A DNA stretch of 64,000 bases from the NCBI RefSeq assembly GCF_000346465.2, contig NC_034009.1, positions 10,656,186-10,720,185 on the forward strand. The letters run 5' to 3'. A model generated the notes under the pieces. The model saw only the letters and a list, made by a program, of their open reading frames with translations, was not told the origin of the DNA and ran no database searches. This DNA is from Prunus persica (lineage: Eukaryota; Streptophyta; Magnoliopsida; Rosales; Rosaceae). Shown here piece after piece: positions 42,771-53,436 of this stretch; within the stretch, counting starts at the first letter, position 1; each line of letters starts with the position of its first letter. The position numbers and the translations under genes were made by a program.

Positions 42771-43435
42771 ATTCTTTCGTTGTAGAGAAGAGCTACAGGG
42801 CCATGGTCTAGTTCATGATTTCCATCACCATTATACAACGGAAAAAGAACTAGCACCCTCGAGCAAAATGGCCCAAGAAGCTGTTAATGGGTCGAGGTGT
42901 AATTCTTAAACCGTTCGTTTATAAAAAAAAGTAAACTTTTTATTTATTATATGTCTAACTTATTTTCAGACTTACCCTCATCACTTGAACTAATATAAAG
43001 AACTTAAAATGATTAAATTTGTGAATTTGAAAAAGTTATATGATAGATTGATAATTAAGTACGTATTATATTTTATGTTTTTATTTTATTTTATTAATAT
43101 TTCATAAGTTAGTTTAATAATTAGTATGTATGATGAGATTCCCTTAATCCCTCATCCAACGTGAGTAGTGAGCGCTGTTCTGTGGGATAGTTTGTTCCTT
43201 TGTAGTTAGATGTTATAGTGGATGAAACTTGATAATTATTAACTAACTTTTAGTTAGAGGTCAGTTTCCTCCACAAACCCCACCTAAAAGACGTCAAGGG
43301 TTCCTACATAAAACCCACTCAAAAGAGGTCAAGGGTTTCTCCATAATCCCCAATTCCATACTCTCATTGTTTCTCCTAGTTTAATCCACTCATTTAAGCA
43401 TCATTGCGATTGCATGATGAAAAGTGCTAATTAGG

Positions 43436-43757
43436 GGCCTGTTTGATAATCATTTCAATTTTAGTTTTTAGTTTTTCTTTTTTGTGCTAGAGTATAGAGG
43501 AAAATGAGAGTGAGTATGAGATTGAAAGAGATGATGAGAGGGGAGGATGGAAGAGAGGAGTAACAAATGTGAAAACAATTTGAAATTGACTTTAGTTTTT
43601 AGTTTTTGTTTTCAGTTTTATTACTCCTCCCTCCCATCCTCTCCTTTTATCTTTCTTCTTAATCTCATCTCCATTCACATTCTCACTTCTATTCTCCCTC
43701 TTTATCCTCTATACTCTAGCACAAAAAATGAAAACTAAAAACTAAAATTGAAACGGA
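43436..43757. mobile_element. foldback MITE, copy 2
   Basis: Same element as 35478-35826. The outer part of the right inverted repeat is shortened (it ends GAAACGGACC). Flanking TTA occurs on both sides (about 43431-43433 and 43759-43761). Confidence 0.6.
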
Positions 43758-44117
43758 CCTTAAATTTGTTAAACATTAATATTTTAGTGCTAATGGGGTT
43801 TGTTCAAAATTGAATATTCTATGAAGATTTTGTATGATTAATAGTGAAAACTAAGAAAAGAGTGAAGTTCTAAGCAATTTGGAATCGCACATAGTACACA
43901 TACCAAACTTTGGCCATACCTTTTTACCAAATTGCAAGCAGCCTTTTGCTTCTCTTATATGAGAAATACAATCCTTTTTTAGAACGTGTATGTAATTGAA
44001 TATCTTCGTTTTGTCACCAATATTTTAGCCTTGTCAACACATGTATGCATGCATAACCCAAATCAATTATGCTCTCAGCCTTCGTAGCCCCCTTTTGCTT
44101 TTTGTAAATGTTGAACA

Positions 44118-44168
44118 GTCCCACATCGACTGGACCAATAACCATGGAAGTGAATGGCCCGATAAAAA
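44118..44168 (+). promoter_or_regulatory. U2-5 promoter: USE and TATA-like box
   Basis: USE GTCCCACATCG at 44118-44128 and GATAAAAA from 44161, 32 bases apart. Confidence 0.82.
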
Positions 44169-44192
44169 GAGAAACAAGAGAAGAGAAAAGGC

Positions 44193-44386
44193 ATACCTTT
44201 CTCGGCCTTTTGGCTAAGATCAAGTGTAGTATCTGTTCTGATCAGTTTAATATCTGATATGTGGGTCAATGACCCACACGATATTAAATTAATTTCTCTA
44301 GGGGAGGGTCCGCTACAGTAGCTTGCTATTGGGGCTCTCAAGTGTCGCCCAAGCGTTGCACTATTGCATGGGCTTGGTGCACCCCA
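44193..44386 (+). ncRNA. U2: U2 snRNA, copy 5 (type B)
   Basis: Full length with GTAGTATCTG. Stem IIb GTGGGTC/GACCCAC is perfectly paired. It has GTTCTGATCAG where the others have GTTCTTATCAG, in the stem IIa region. The downstream 3' box reads AGTCTATT. Confidence 0.92.
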
Positions 44387-44418
44387 CTAAATTTAGTCTA
44401 TTTTTTTTTTAATTTTAC

Positions 44419-45411
44419 GATTATTGATTGACATGGTTTTTCAATTATTGCTCGAGTTTCATTTTGGTCGACCAATTAAAATTTTCATTTCAATAGTCCT
44501 TCAATTCTCCATTTAGCATCAAAATTGTCATATTGTCAAAGTCTGTCAAATATTTTGTGAAATTGAAGGGCAAAATTGTCAAATCAAAATCGCTGCAAAT
44601 TAGGCACCACAAGAAAAACCCAGAAGCCAAAAAAAACACTCATTTCACTGCGTACTAATAGCCTGATCAAAAGAAGATATGGGTTGTGTCGTCAACAGAA
44701 GCCACGTTTCTGGTAATGTTCGATCTGTGAAGAGGTTGGTGGATATGGTGGGATGAAGGAGAAGAGATGAAGGAATGGCTTGGGTAGGAGAATGGGGATT
44801 TAATGATAGAGCGAAATGGGGTTGTTCGAACAAGAAGTCTACTCTCATCGTTTGCTCCACTAACATTGTTGTTTATATGTTCGTTCTCTCTATGCTTCTC
44901 TGTACATCCACTTCATTAACATTGTTGTTGGATTGAATTGGTAGAGCGATTTGCTGTAACTTTTATAATTTAACGGAGAACCTTTGTTATGCTCAAAAGG
45001 TAAAGGCACTAGGAGCTTTCTAGAGATGCAGTGGTAGAATTGCCACAACCTTTGAAATTGAAGTTACCAATGAGATAGTTGAGATGTTGAAAACCTTGAG
45101 GCCCAAAGCAAATTTTACTGAGCAGAGAGGAAGGTGGAAGACCGTGAACAAGTGTTTGAGGATACAATTGAAAGAGAGAAGAAGCCTTTGGCTCTGGTAG
45201 CTGGGTCCAGCAAAACTAGGGTTCTAATTTCGGGGAGTGTCTAACATATGGACGGTTTTACCCCTCAATTTAATGGTAAAATTGACAGACTTTGGGGTAG
45301 GACCGTTTTGATACTAAATGGAGAGTTGGAGGACTGTTGAAATGAAAATTTTAGTTGGTGGACCAACATGAAACTCGAGCAATAGTTGGGGGACCATTTC
45401 GGTCCATAACC
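44419..45411. mobile_element. Mutator-like long-TIR element 2 (993 bp)
   Basis: The same element as 36477-39869 without the nested insertions, and so the best guide to its intact length. It lies directly behind U2 copy 5. Confidence 0.6.
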
Positions 45412-45910
45412 ATTTCTTTTATTTGTTACTACAAGAACATTCTGAAAAAGAAATAAACTGTATCGAACATAAAAATAACAAATTGTATTTCTCTATTTTA
45501 ACACTTCATGTACTTAATAATGCCATAGTATTGGGGATGGGGATGGGAATGACATACCTACCCCCAATTCGACCCATTGTCATTCCTAATATTGGGGATC
45601 ATTGTTCTTCCATTGCAGACCAAGCCTTCAAAGTGTGTGTCTTTGGGTCAGTATGTGAACATAAATGTCATTTTATAAAGCAATTACAAATGTCGGCTTA
45701 AATTCTTTTGTTACAATGAAAGAGAAACGAACTCTTTACTTATCATAATTCTTATTAATTTTTTGACTAACCCTCATTACTTGAACTAATGTTAATGGCT
45801 TGAGGATTAAATTTGTGAATTTGGAAGTTAAGTGTTTATGTAGATTAATTAAGCTTGTCAAATTGTATGTGCCTTTGGCACTTTTTCCAAGTGATTATGT
45901 TTAGCTTAAA

Positions 45911-45962
45911 GTACCACATCGGAAATGCACAAGAAGTAGAGAGCGGGACTGATGTATTTAAA
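45911..45962 (+). promoter_or_regulatory. U1-3 promoter: USE variant and TATA-like box
   Basis: GTACCACATCG at 45911-45921 and TATTTAAAAG from 45955, 33 bases apart. Confidence 0.77.
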
Positions 45963-45985
45963 AGGAACAAGAGGTACTTCAAAAC

Positions 45986-46148
45986 ATACTTACCTGGACG
46001 GAGTCTATGGGTGATCAAGAAGGCTCATGGCTTAGGTTGGTGACCTCCATTGCACTTAGGAGGGGTGCCCGCCTATGGTCTCCTCAACGTAGGAGAGCCA
46101 ACGTCATAATTTGTTGCAGTGGGGGCCTGCGTTCGCGCGGCCCCTTCC
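45986..46148 (+). ncRNA. U1: U1 snRNA, copy 3
   Basis: About 163 bases with the 5' ATACTTACCTGG, the loop GATCAAGAAGG, the Sm region ATAATTTGT and the terminal GCGTTCGCGCGG hairpin. It differs from the other copies at scattered places (GGAGTCTATGGGTG). Confidence 0.93.
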
Positions 46149-46358
46149 TCAATTCAATATCAACCTTATGCTGCTGGCTATCAAAATAGGCTCATCCCTC
46201 GTTTTCCTCAAGTTGATTTTTTCTTTTTGTCTGGTATAATTGTTTGATATATCCAGCTTTGACGGAGTTTATTCTTAGCCCAAAACAATATATCACAATT
46301 TAATCTAAATCAACATGTTCTTCTGCTAAAAAAAATCAGCATGTTTGTAGCCATTACA

Positions 46359-46719
46359 TTTTTTTTTTCTTTTTTTCTTTTTTTTTTTTTTTTGCGAAAG
46401 AAGAACTTATTGATAACAATTAAGAGGATACAACCATGTCATCGTTTACAATTGATTCCAGCCAGAAGGGAACTTCTTCAATCCAAGTTACCATAGTATT
46501 ACAATTAAGAGCATGCTTTGCTAGAAAATGCGCTACTTGGTTAGCCCCTCTTGGACTATAAGAGATAATAACATCTTCAAAGTGTTGTAGACTCCTCTTA
46601 ATATCACCAATAAGATGCCCATCTGATGCCCAAGACTCTTCCTCGTCCTTTTTTACATCAATTACCACCCCTTGTGAATCAGATTCAATTAAAATGAAAG
46701 AAAAGCCAGCATCCCGAGC
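46359..46719 (-). mobile_element. 5'-truncated LINE tail with RNase H-like domain
   Basis: A long plus-strand T-run (46359-46393) is the A-tail of a minus-strand retroposon. The frame read from about 46719 down to 46420 gives the RNase H-like end of plant LINE polyproteins (ESDSQGVVIDVK, then SPRGANQVAHFLAKHA and VPFWLESIVNDD). The equivalent spacer at 52066 lacks it. No clear target duplication. Confidence 0.8.
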
Positions 46720-46920
46720 AATAATTATTAGTCTAGATTCCCTCCCTCATAATCCAATATAAGTAGTGGGTGGTGTTCTATGGCATAGTTTGTTCCTATT
46801 TTGTAGTTACATGTTGTTGATAGTAGATGAAGCTTTTGCTGTAGGCCATCTATCTTCCATGTTTTAATTATCTATATGTAAGTTACAACTATATGAAGGT
46901 GTATAATTTATGGAATATTA

Positions 46921-47183
46921 TCTATATATATAAAGCAAAAGGCAGAGAATGGTGAAACATTCAAAATACCAGAAAATATCCTTGGTTAATGCAAACATTA
47001 AGAACTAAACTTATTAATTAAATGAGGATAATATGGTAAATTCACACTTTTTATAAAAAATTAAAATTAAATAAAAAATAATGGATCCTATTTTTATGGA
47101 ACACTTTTTAATTCTAAAAAAAATTTAAATTTTTTTTAAAAAAATGCCTCTCGCAAGCGCGAAAGCGCGTGCAGAAAGGCTAG
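46921..47183 (+). mobile_element. non-autonomous Helitron with known empty site, 263 bp
   Basis: Starts TC at 46921 and ends CTAG at 47180-47183, preceded by a stem-loop with arms GCAAGCGC and GCGCGTGC. It is inserted between A and T with no target duplication. The unoccupied site is present in the paralogous spacers at about 52249 and 32853 (ATGGAATA..TAAATATGAAG). Confidence 0.88.
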
Positions 47184-47233
47184 TAAATATGAAGGGAATT
47201 ATTAACTAAATAGTTTGTTCCTCCATAAACCCC

Positions 47234-47272
47234 ACTACTGCATGAGGGCGCACCCTACTAAACTCTTTAAAC
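47234..47272 (+). pseudogene. U2 3'-end fragment 3
   Basis: A degenerate form of the U2 end (TACTGCATGAGGGCGCACCC) in the same position of unit 3. The 3' box is lost (TCTTTAAA). Confidence 0.55.
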
Positions 47273-47420
47273 TTGCAATCCTTTAGTTATAGAGAAGAGC
47301 CACAGGCCCATGATCTATTTGATGATTTCCATCGCAATTATACAATGAAAAAAGAATTAGCGCCTTAGACTAAAATGGCCTAGCAAGCTGTTAACGGTTC
47401 GATATGTAATTCTTCAACCG

Positions 47421-47787
47421 GTCTGTTTGATAACCATTTTAATTTTAGTTTTTAGTTTTTAGTTTTTCTTTTGTGTGCTAAAGTATAGAGAAAAATGAGA
47501 GTGAGTATGAGATTGAAAGAGATGATGAAAGGGGAGGATGGAAGAGAGGAGTAACAAAAGTGAAAACAATTTGAAATAAATTTCAGTTTTTAATTTTTAG
47601 TTTTTGTTTTCACTTTTGTTACTCCTCCCTCCTATCCTCCTATCCTCCCATCCTTCACTCTCATCTTTCTTCTTGATCTCATCTCCACTCTCATTCTCAC
47701 TTCTATTCTCCCTCTTTATCCTCTATACTCTAGCACAAAAAATAAAAACTAAAAACTAAAATTGAAATAGTTATCAAACGGACCCTA
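47421..47787. mobile_element. foldback MITE, copy 3
   Basis: Same element as the two earlier copies. The left end GGTCTGTTTGATAACC and the right end reverse complement GGTCCGTTTGATAACT match. The left flank differs from the other two copies, which suggests a recombination or deletion at this border. Confidence 0.6.
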
Positions 47788-48142
47788 GATTTGTTAAACA
47801 TTAATATTTTGGTGCTAATGGGGTTTGTTCAAAATTGGATATTCTATGAAGATTTTGTATGATGAATAGTGAAAACTAAGAAAAGAGTAAAGTTCTAACC
47901 AATTTGGAATCGCACATAGTACACATACCAAACCTTGGACATACCTTTTTCCCAAATTGCAAGCAGCCTTTTGCTTATCTTATATGAGAAATACAATCTT
48001 TTTTCAGAACGTGTATGTAATTGAATATCTTTGTTTTGTCGCCAATATTTTAGCCTTTTCAACACATGTATGCATGCATAACCCAAATCAATTATGCTCT
48101 CAGCCTTCGTAGCCCCCTTTTGCTTTTTGTAACTGTTGAACA

Positions 48143-48193
48143 GTCCCACATCGACTGGACCAATAACCATGGAAGTGAATGGCCCGATAAAAA
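48143..48193 (+). promoter_or_regulatory. U2-6 promoter: USE and TATA-like box
   Basis: USE GTCCCACATCG at 48143-48153 and GATAAAAA from 48186, 32 bases apart. Confidence 0.82.
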
Positions 48194-48217
48194 GAGAAAC
48201 AAGAGATGTGAAAAGTC

Positions 48218-48412
48218 ATACCTTTCTCGGCCTTTTGGCTAAGATCAAGTGTAGTATCTGTTCTTATCAGTTTAATATCTGATATGTGGGTCAATGACCC
48301 ACACGATATTAAATTAATTTCTTTAGGGGGAGGGTTCGCTACGGTAGCTTGCTATTGGGGCTCTCAAGTGTCGCTCAAGCGTTGCACTATTGCAGGGGCC
48401 TGGCGCACCCCA
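48218..48412 (+). ncRNA. U2: U2 snRNA, copy 6 (type B)
   Basis: Full length with GTAGTATCTG and a perfectly paired stem IIb (GTGGGTC/GACCCAC). The end has TTGCAGGGGCCTGGCGCACC, closest to usual plant U2. 3' box AGTCTAAT at 48421-48428. Of the six it looks the least altered. Confidence 0.94.
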
Positions 48413-48442
48413 CTAAATTTAGTCTAATTTTTTTTTTTTAAC

Positions 48443-51258
48443 GATTATTGACTGAAATGGTTTTTCAATTATTGGTTCAGTTTTATTTTGGTCGACCAAT
48501 TAAAATTTTCATTTCAATAGTCCTTCAATTCTCCATTTAGTTTCAAAATTGTCATATTGTCAAAGTTTGTCAAATATTTTGTGAAATTGAGGCGCAAAAC
48601 TATCAAAGTTTATCCATCCCTACGAATAGCCTAATCAAAAGAAGATATGGATTGTGTCAACAGAAGCCACGTTTCTGATAATGATCGATCTGTGAAGAGG
48701 TTGGTGGATATGGTAGGATGAAGGAGAAGAGACAAAGGAATGGCTCAGTTAGGAGAATGGGGATTTAATGATAGAGCGAAATGGGGTTGTTCGAACAAGA
48801 AGACTACTCTCATCGTTTGCTTCACTAACATTGTTATTGCTTATATATTCGTTCTCTCTACGCTTCTCTATACATCTACTCCATTAACATTGTTGTTGGA
48901 TTGAATTGGTAGAGCGATTTGCTGTAACTTTTATAATTTAATGGAGAACCTTTGTTAAGGTAAATGCACTAGGAACTTTCTAGAGATGCAGTGTAGGAAA
49001 TAATAGTGCTAAATTGCTATAAAATAAACAAATAAACACTACAAACAAAACAAATTTTTACAACAGTAGTATGTAATTAAAATAACCTTAATTGAGTCTA
49101 GGCAAGTGTTGGACACTCTGACCTTAAGACGAATTACGCCACACACTGGTGCTTATGGTTCACTAGCGTTCGCCTCCCAGGATACAACGACTCCCCTCCT
49201 TATGAAAGAAGCACTGCAATGCACAAGGAACTTTGAACCAAAATTATGCAGGAAACTCTCTTTATGCAAACTCTTCGGTGGACTTCCCCCACATTTAAGG
49301 TATTTGTAGGGTCTTCAACCTTTTTATACCTTAAAATAAACATTATTCTTCTCTTTTAAAGAGCAAAGTACTTTTCCATTCTTACACAAATATGAGATTA
49401 CAAAGATAGTTAAGTCACCCCCACAATTCTCTTACAATTGTGGTTGCTATTAAACTACCAATGAAATTTCATACCTTAAACTTTGCATATTACGTCTAGT
49501 GCAATTTTGCAATAAACCCCCACATTTTCGGATTCTCAACATTTGTGTAATTTTGTTACACATATGAATATCCTTTAGGAAATTTCGAAGCCACTTTACT
49601 CATCATTTCCTTTTAATGGAAATTTTCCCTTTCATACAGACCATTGTAGTTTGAAGCCTCATAATTAGAAACTTAATTCTACAAAATAGGGCTTTATCCC
49701 CACATTTCAGTTGTTGTCTTTGTAAGACGGAGAAATACATGTTTCTGGTCATTTCAACACTACTTCTCTTCTTGGAAGTATTCGTCAATTGTGTTTGTCA
49801 AATATAGATAATACACTGACATGTTTTCCCTCTTTAGGAAAATTTGCAAAAACCAAATATTTGCAATCTTTCTATATGCAATCCAATATATCAATTGCGT
49901 ATCTTGATGTCAACCCAATGGTTCATATACATACGTTGATATAAGTAACTAGAAACAAGCACTATATGCTTCTTAATGTATTTGATCTGCAGAATCCATG
50001 CATCATTTATGAATGCAAAATTTATATGAACAGTCAGAAGCCCAACAAATGGATTGAAAAGCCTATAACCGTTAGAAACTGAAAATCAAATTTCTAGTTG
50101 GATCACGTCCAGACACAATGGCTTCATTTTATATAGACAGGAAATGGTCCAACATGCATACATAATTTTAGATTGTAAAAAAATTTTACAACCCACTTGA
50201 TTCAAGTTTATTCTTCACATGTTGACCATGAATTTACCAACTAGTTAAATAGATGCAACGGTAAAATATAGCAACTACACCATAATAATTCGTCTTAAGA
50301 TTGTAAGAAATAATAGTGCTAAATTGCTATAAAATAAACAAATAAACACTACAAACAAAATAAATTTTTACAACAGTAGTATGTAATTAAAATAACCTTA
50401 ATTGAGTCGAGGCAAGTGTTGGACACTCTGACCTTAAGACGAATTACACCCCACACTGGTGCTTATGGTTCACTAGCGTTCGCCTCCCAGGATACAACGA
50501 CTCCCCTCCTTATGAAAGAAGCACTGCAATTCACAAGGAACTTTGAACCAAAATTATGCAGGAAACTCTCTTTATGCAAACTCTAATGCCCTCTATATAT
50601 GAAAGTATGTATCTAGAGAATTAATTGAATGAATAAAACTGTAGGAGGATTGCTCTATTTATAGATGATGAAATACCCTTTCTAAAAAGGTATCTCAATC
50701 TGAAAAGGCAAACAATGCATTCCTTGGTCTGAAGAGTTGTCACCCAAACAATGCATTCCTTGGTTTGAAGAGTTGTCACCCTCCATGTGAAGATGTCTTT
50801 AACCCAATGAATTTTATTAATTTCCATTCAAATAGGAAAATCAATATTAGTTAATATTAAATTTTCCAACATGCAGTGGTGGAATTGCCACAACCTTTGA
50901 AACTGAAGTTACCAATGAGATGGTTGAGAGGTTGAAAACCTTGATGCCCAAAGCAAATTTTACTGAGCAGAGAGGAAGGTGGAAGACAGTGAACAAGTGT
51001 TTGTGGATACAATTGAAAGAGAGAAGAAGCTTTTGGCTCTGGTTGTTGGGTCCGGCAAAACTAGGGTTCTAATTTTGAGGAGCTTCTATCATATGGACCG
51101 TTTTACCCCTCAATTTAACGATAAAATTGACAAACTTTGATGGTATGACCATTTTGATACTAAATGGAGAGTTGGAAGACTATTGAAATGAAAATTTTAG
51201 TTTGTGGACCAACATGAAACTCAAGCAATAATTGGGGGACAATTTCGGTCAATAACCC
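48443..51258. mobile_element. Mutator-like long-TIR element 3 with nested LTR element
   Basis: Third copy of the long-TIR element, behind U2 copy 6. It is split by the LTR retroelement at 48992-50871. Ends match copies 1 and 2. Confidence 0.6.
48992..50871. mobile_element. nested non-autonomous LTR retroelement, 1880 bp
   Basis: Starts TG, ends CA, and is flanked by the exact 5-bp duplication TGCAG (48987-48991 and 50872-50876). The downstream LTR is 50302-50871 (570 bp). The upstream LTR matches its first ~290 bases (48992-49285) and then differs. Neither gag nor pol is visible between. Confidence 0.8.
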
Positions 51259-51762
51259 TTTCTTTTATTTGTCACTACAAGAACATTCTGAAAAAGAAAT
51301 AAATTGTATCGAACATAACAAATAACAGATTGTATTTCTTTATTTTAACACTTCCTGTACTTAATAATGCCATAGTATTGGGGATGGGGATGGGAATGAC
51401 ATACCCACCCCCGATTCGACCCATTGTCATTCATAATATTAAAGATCATTGTTCTTCCATGAATTTGCAGACCAAGCCTTCAAAGTGTGTGTCTTTGGGT
51501 CAGTATGTGAACATAAATGTCATTTTATAAAGCAATTACAAATGTCGGCTTAAATTCTTTTGTTACAATGAAAGAGAAGCAAACTCTTTACTTATCATAA
51601 TTCTTACTAATTTTTTGACTAACCCTCATCACTTGAACTAATGTTAATGGCTTGAGGATTAAATTTGTGAATTTAGAAGTCAAGTATTTATGTAGATTCA
51701 TTAAGCTTGTCAAATTGTATGTGCCTTTGCCACTTTTTCTAAGTTATTATGTTTAACTTAAA

Positions 51763-51814
51763 GTAACACATCGGAAATACACAAGAAGTAGAGAGCGGAA
51801 CTGATGTATTTAAA
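51763..51814 (+). promoter_or_regulatory. U1-4 promoter: damaged USE
   Basis: GTAACACATCG at 51763-51773 has a second change from the USE consensus; TATTTAAAAG starts at 51807. Confidence 0.65.
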
Positions 51815-51837
51815 AGGAACAAGAGACACTTTAAAAC

Positions 51838-51995
51838 ATACTTACCTGAGTCTATGGGCGATCAAGAAGGCTCAAGGCTTAAGTTGGTGACCTCCATTGC
51901 ACTTTGGAGGGGTGCCCGCCTATGGTCTCCTCAACGTAGGAGAGCCAACGTCATGATTTGTTGCAGTGGGGGCCTGCGTTCACGCGGCCCATTCC
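51838..51995 (+). pseudogene. U1: U1 snRNA, copy 4 (probable pseudogene)
   Basis: 158 bases. Five bases (GACGG) just after ATACTTACCTG are missing, which removes one side of the base of the stem next to the 5' splice-site pairing region. Also TCATGATTTG in the Sm region and GCGTTCACGC in the last hairpin. With the altered USE, loss of function is likely. Confidence 0.85.
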
Positions 51996-52302
51996 TCAAT
52001 TCAATATCAACCTTACTTCTTCAAGTTGATTTTACTTTTGTCGGTTAGTTTAGTATCCCAAGTCCAATAATTATTAGTCTAGATTCCCTCCCTCATAATC
52101 CAATATAAGTAGTGGGTGGCGTTCTATGGGATAGTTTGTTCCTATTTTGTAGTTATATGTTGTTGATAGTAGATGAAGCTTTTGCTATAGGCCAATTATC
52201 TTCCATGTTTTAATTATCTAACTATATGAAGGTGTATAATTTATGGAATATATAAATATGAAGGGAATTATTAACTAAATAGTTTGTTCCTCCATAAACC
52301 CC

Positions 52303-52342
52303 ACTACTGCATAAGGGCGCACCCCACTAAACTTAGTTCAAA
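52303..52342 (+). pseudogene. U2 3'-end fragment 4
   Basis: TACTGCATAAGGGCGCACCC followed by the box AGTTCAAA, at the expected place behind U1 copy 4. Confidence 0.6.
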
Positions 52343-52662
52343 CTTGCAATCCTTTAGTTGTAGAGAAGAGCCACAGGCCCGTGATCTATTTTATGATTTC
52401 CATCGCAATTATATACAATGGAAAAAGAATTAGCGCCTTAGAGTAAAATGGCCCAGCAAGCTGTTAACTGTTCGATGTGTAATTCTTCAACCGTTCATTT
52501 ATAAAAGGTTTAATTACTGTTAAAGTGAGACTGAGCGCCTATTTTAGAGGTAAAATAGTAATTAAACCTTTATAAAAATAGATGTATTCAGATGTATACT
52601 CATTATTAATACTAGTGATATAAATAAACCCTACACCATTTAATTTCTATAAAGAAACCCAA

Positions 52663-52882
52663 AAAAAGATAACTGGCCCTATTGAATTTAATTTTGATTA
52701 TTAAATTACTTTGACGCTCTGTTGAGTGTTTTGAGTTTTTTTTTTTTAATGAGGTTTTGGGATTGGGCTTGTTTTAAGAAAATCGATGGTAGTTTTGTAA
52801 GTTATAGGAAATTCGAAGCCTCTTTATTATGTTGTAAATAAACTTTGGGTGTATTCCTAAGTCCATTTCTTGTATGCTTTTC
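52663..52882 (+). repeat. dispersed repeat, copy 2
   Basis: Reverse-complement partner of 14268-14476. It lies just outside the snRNA array. No open frame. Confidence 0.6.
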
Positions 52883-53022
52883 TTTTTTTAATAATTTGGG
52901 CCCCTATATTGAGTACAATAGTGAAACTCCCTATAAAATATCATCGTATATTTTGGAAATTTGCTTAAGAATAAGCTTCTATCTAGTTTGCTTTAAAATA
53001 AATAATTATAAATAATACAAAA

Positions 53023-53378
53023 GTACGTCCCTGTTTGGTATCTTACTAAAAAAATTAACTCAAAAATTATAATTCTTTTTAAAAAGATGTGTTTTCAACT
53101 AGTAATTTTAAGATCTAAAAACTTCTTTGGTATCAAACTCCAAACTATTTTTAAGATCTAAACAAAATTAAAATTAAAATTAAAATAAAAAAACCCTAGA
53201 TTTCCAAATTGAAATTAACAAAAGAAAAGAAAAACATGTGAGCTTTCAATTGAAACCCTAAAACCCAAAACATGAAAAAAGATTAATCAATTTGGGGTCA
53301 AGTAGTGGACGAAGGAGACCTCGATAGAGCTGTAAACGAAGGTTTCGACTCAGAGCCACACTCCCATGTGTTTTATAG

Positions 53379-53436
<58 letters not shown>

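Larger units (their letters stand above)
31160..52560. repeat. tandem array of composite U2/U1 snRNA units
   Basis: The same order of blocks recurs: U2 type A, U1, a U2 3'-end fragment, a foldback MITE, U2 type B, a Mutator-like element. U1 copies lie 7976, 3748 and 5852 bases apart; after subtracting single-copy insertions the units are roughly 3.3-4.7 kb. Unit 0 has just U2 (31919); unit 1 runs about 33240-39870; unit 2 about 39880-45411; unit 3 about 45420-51258 and has no type A U2; unit 4 is a partial one (51260-52560) with a damaged U1. Confidence 0.85.
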
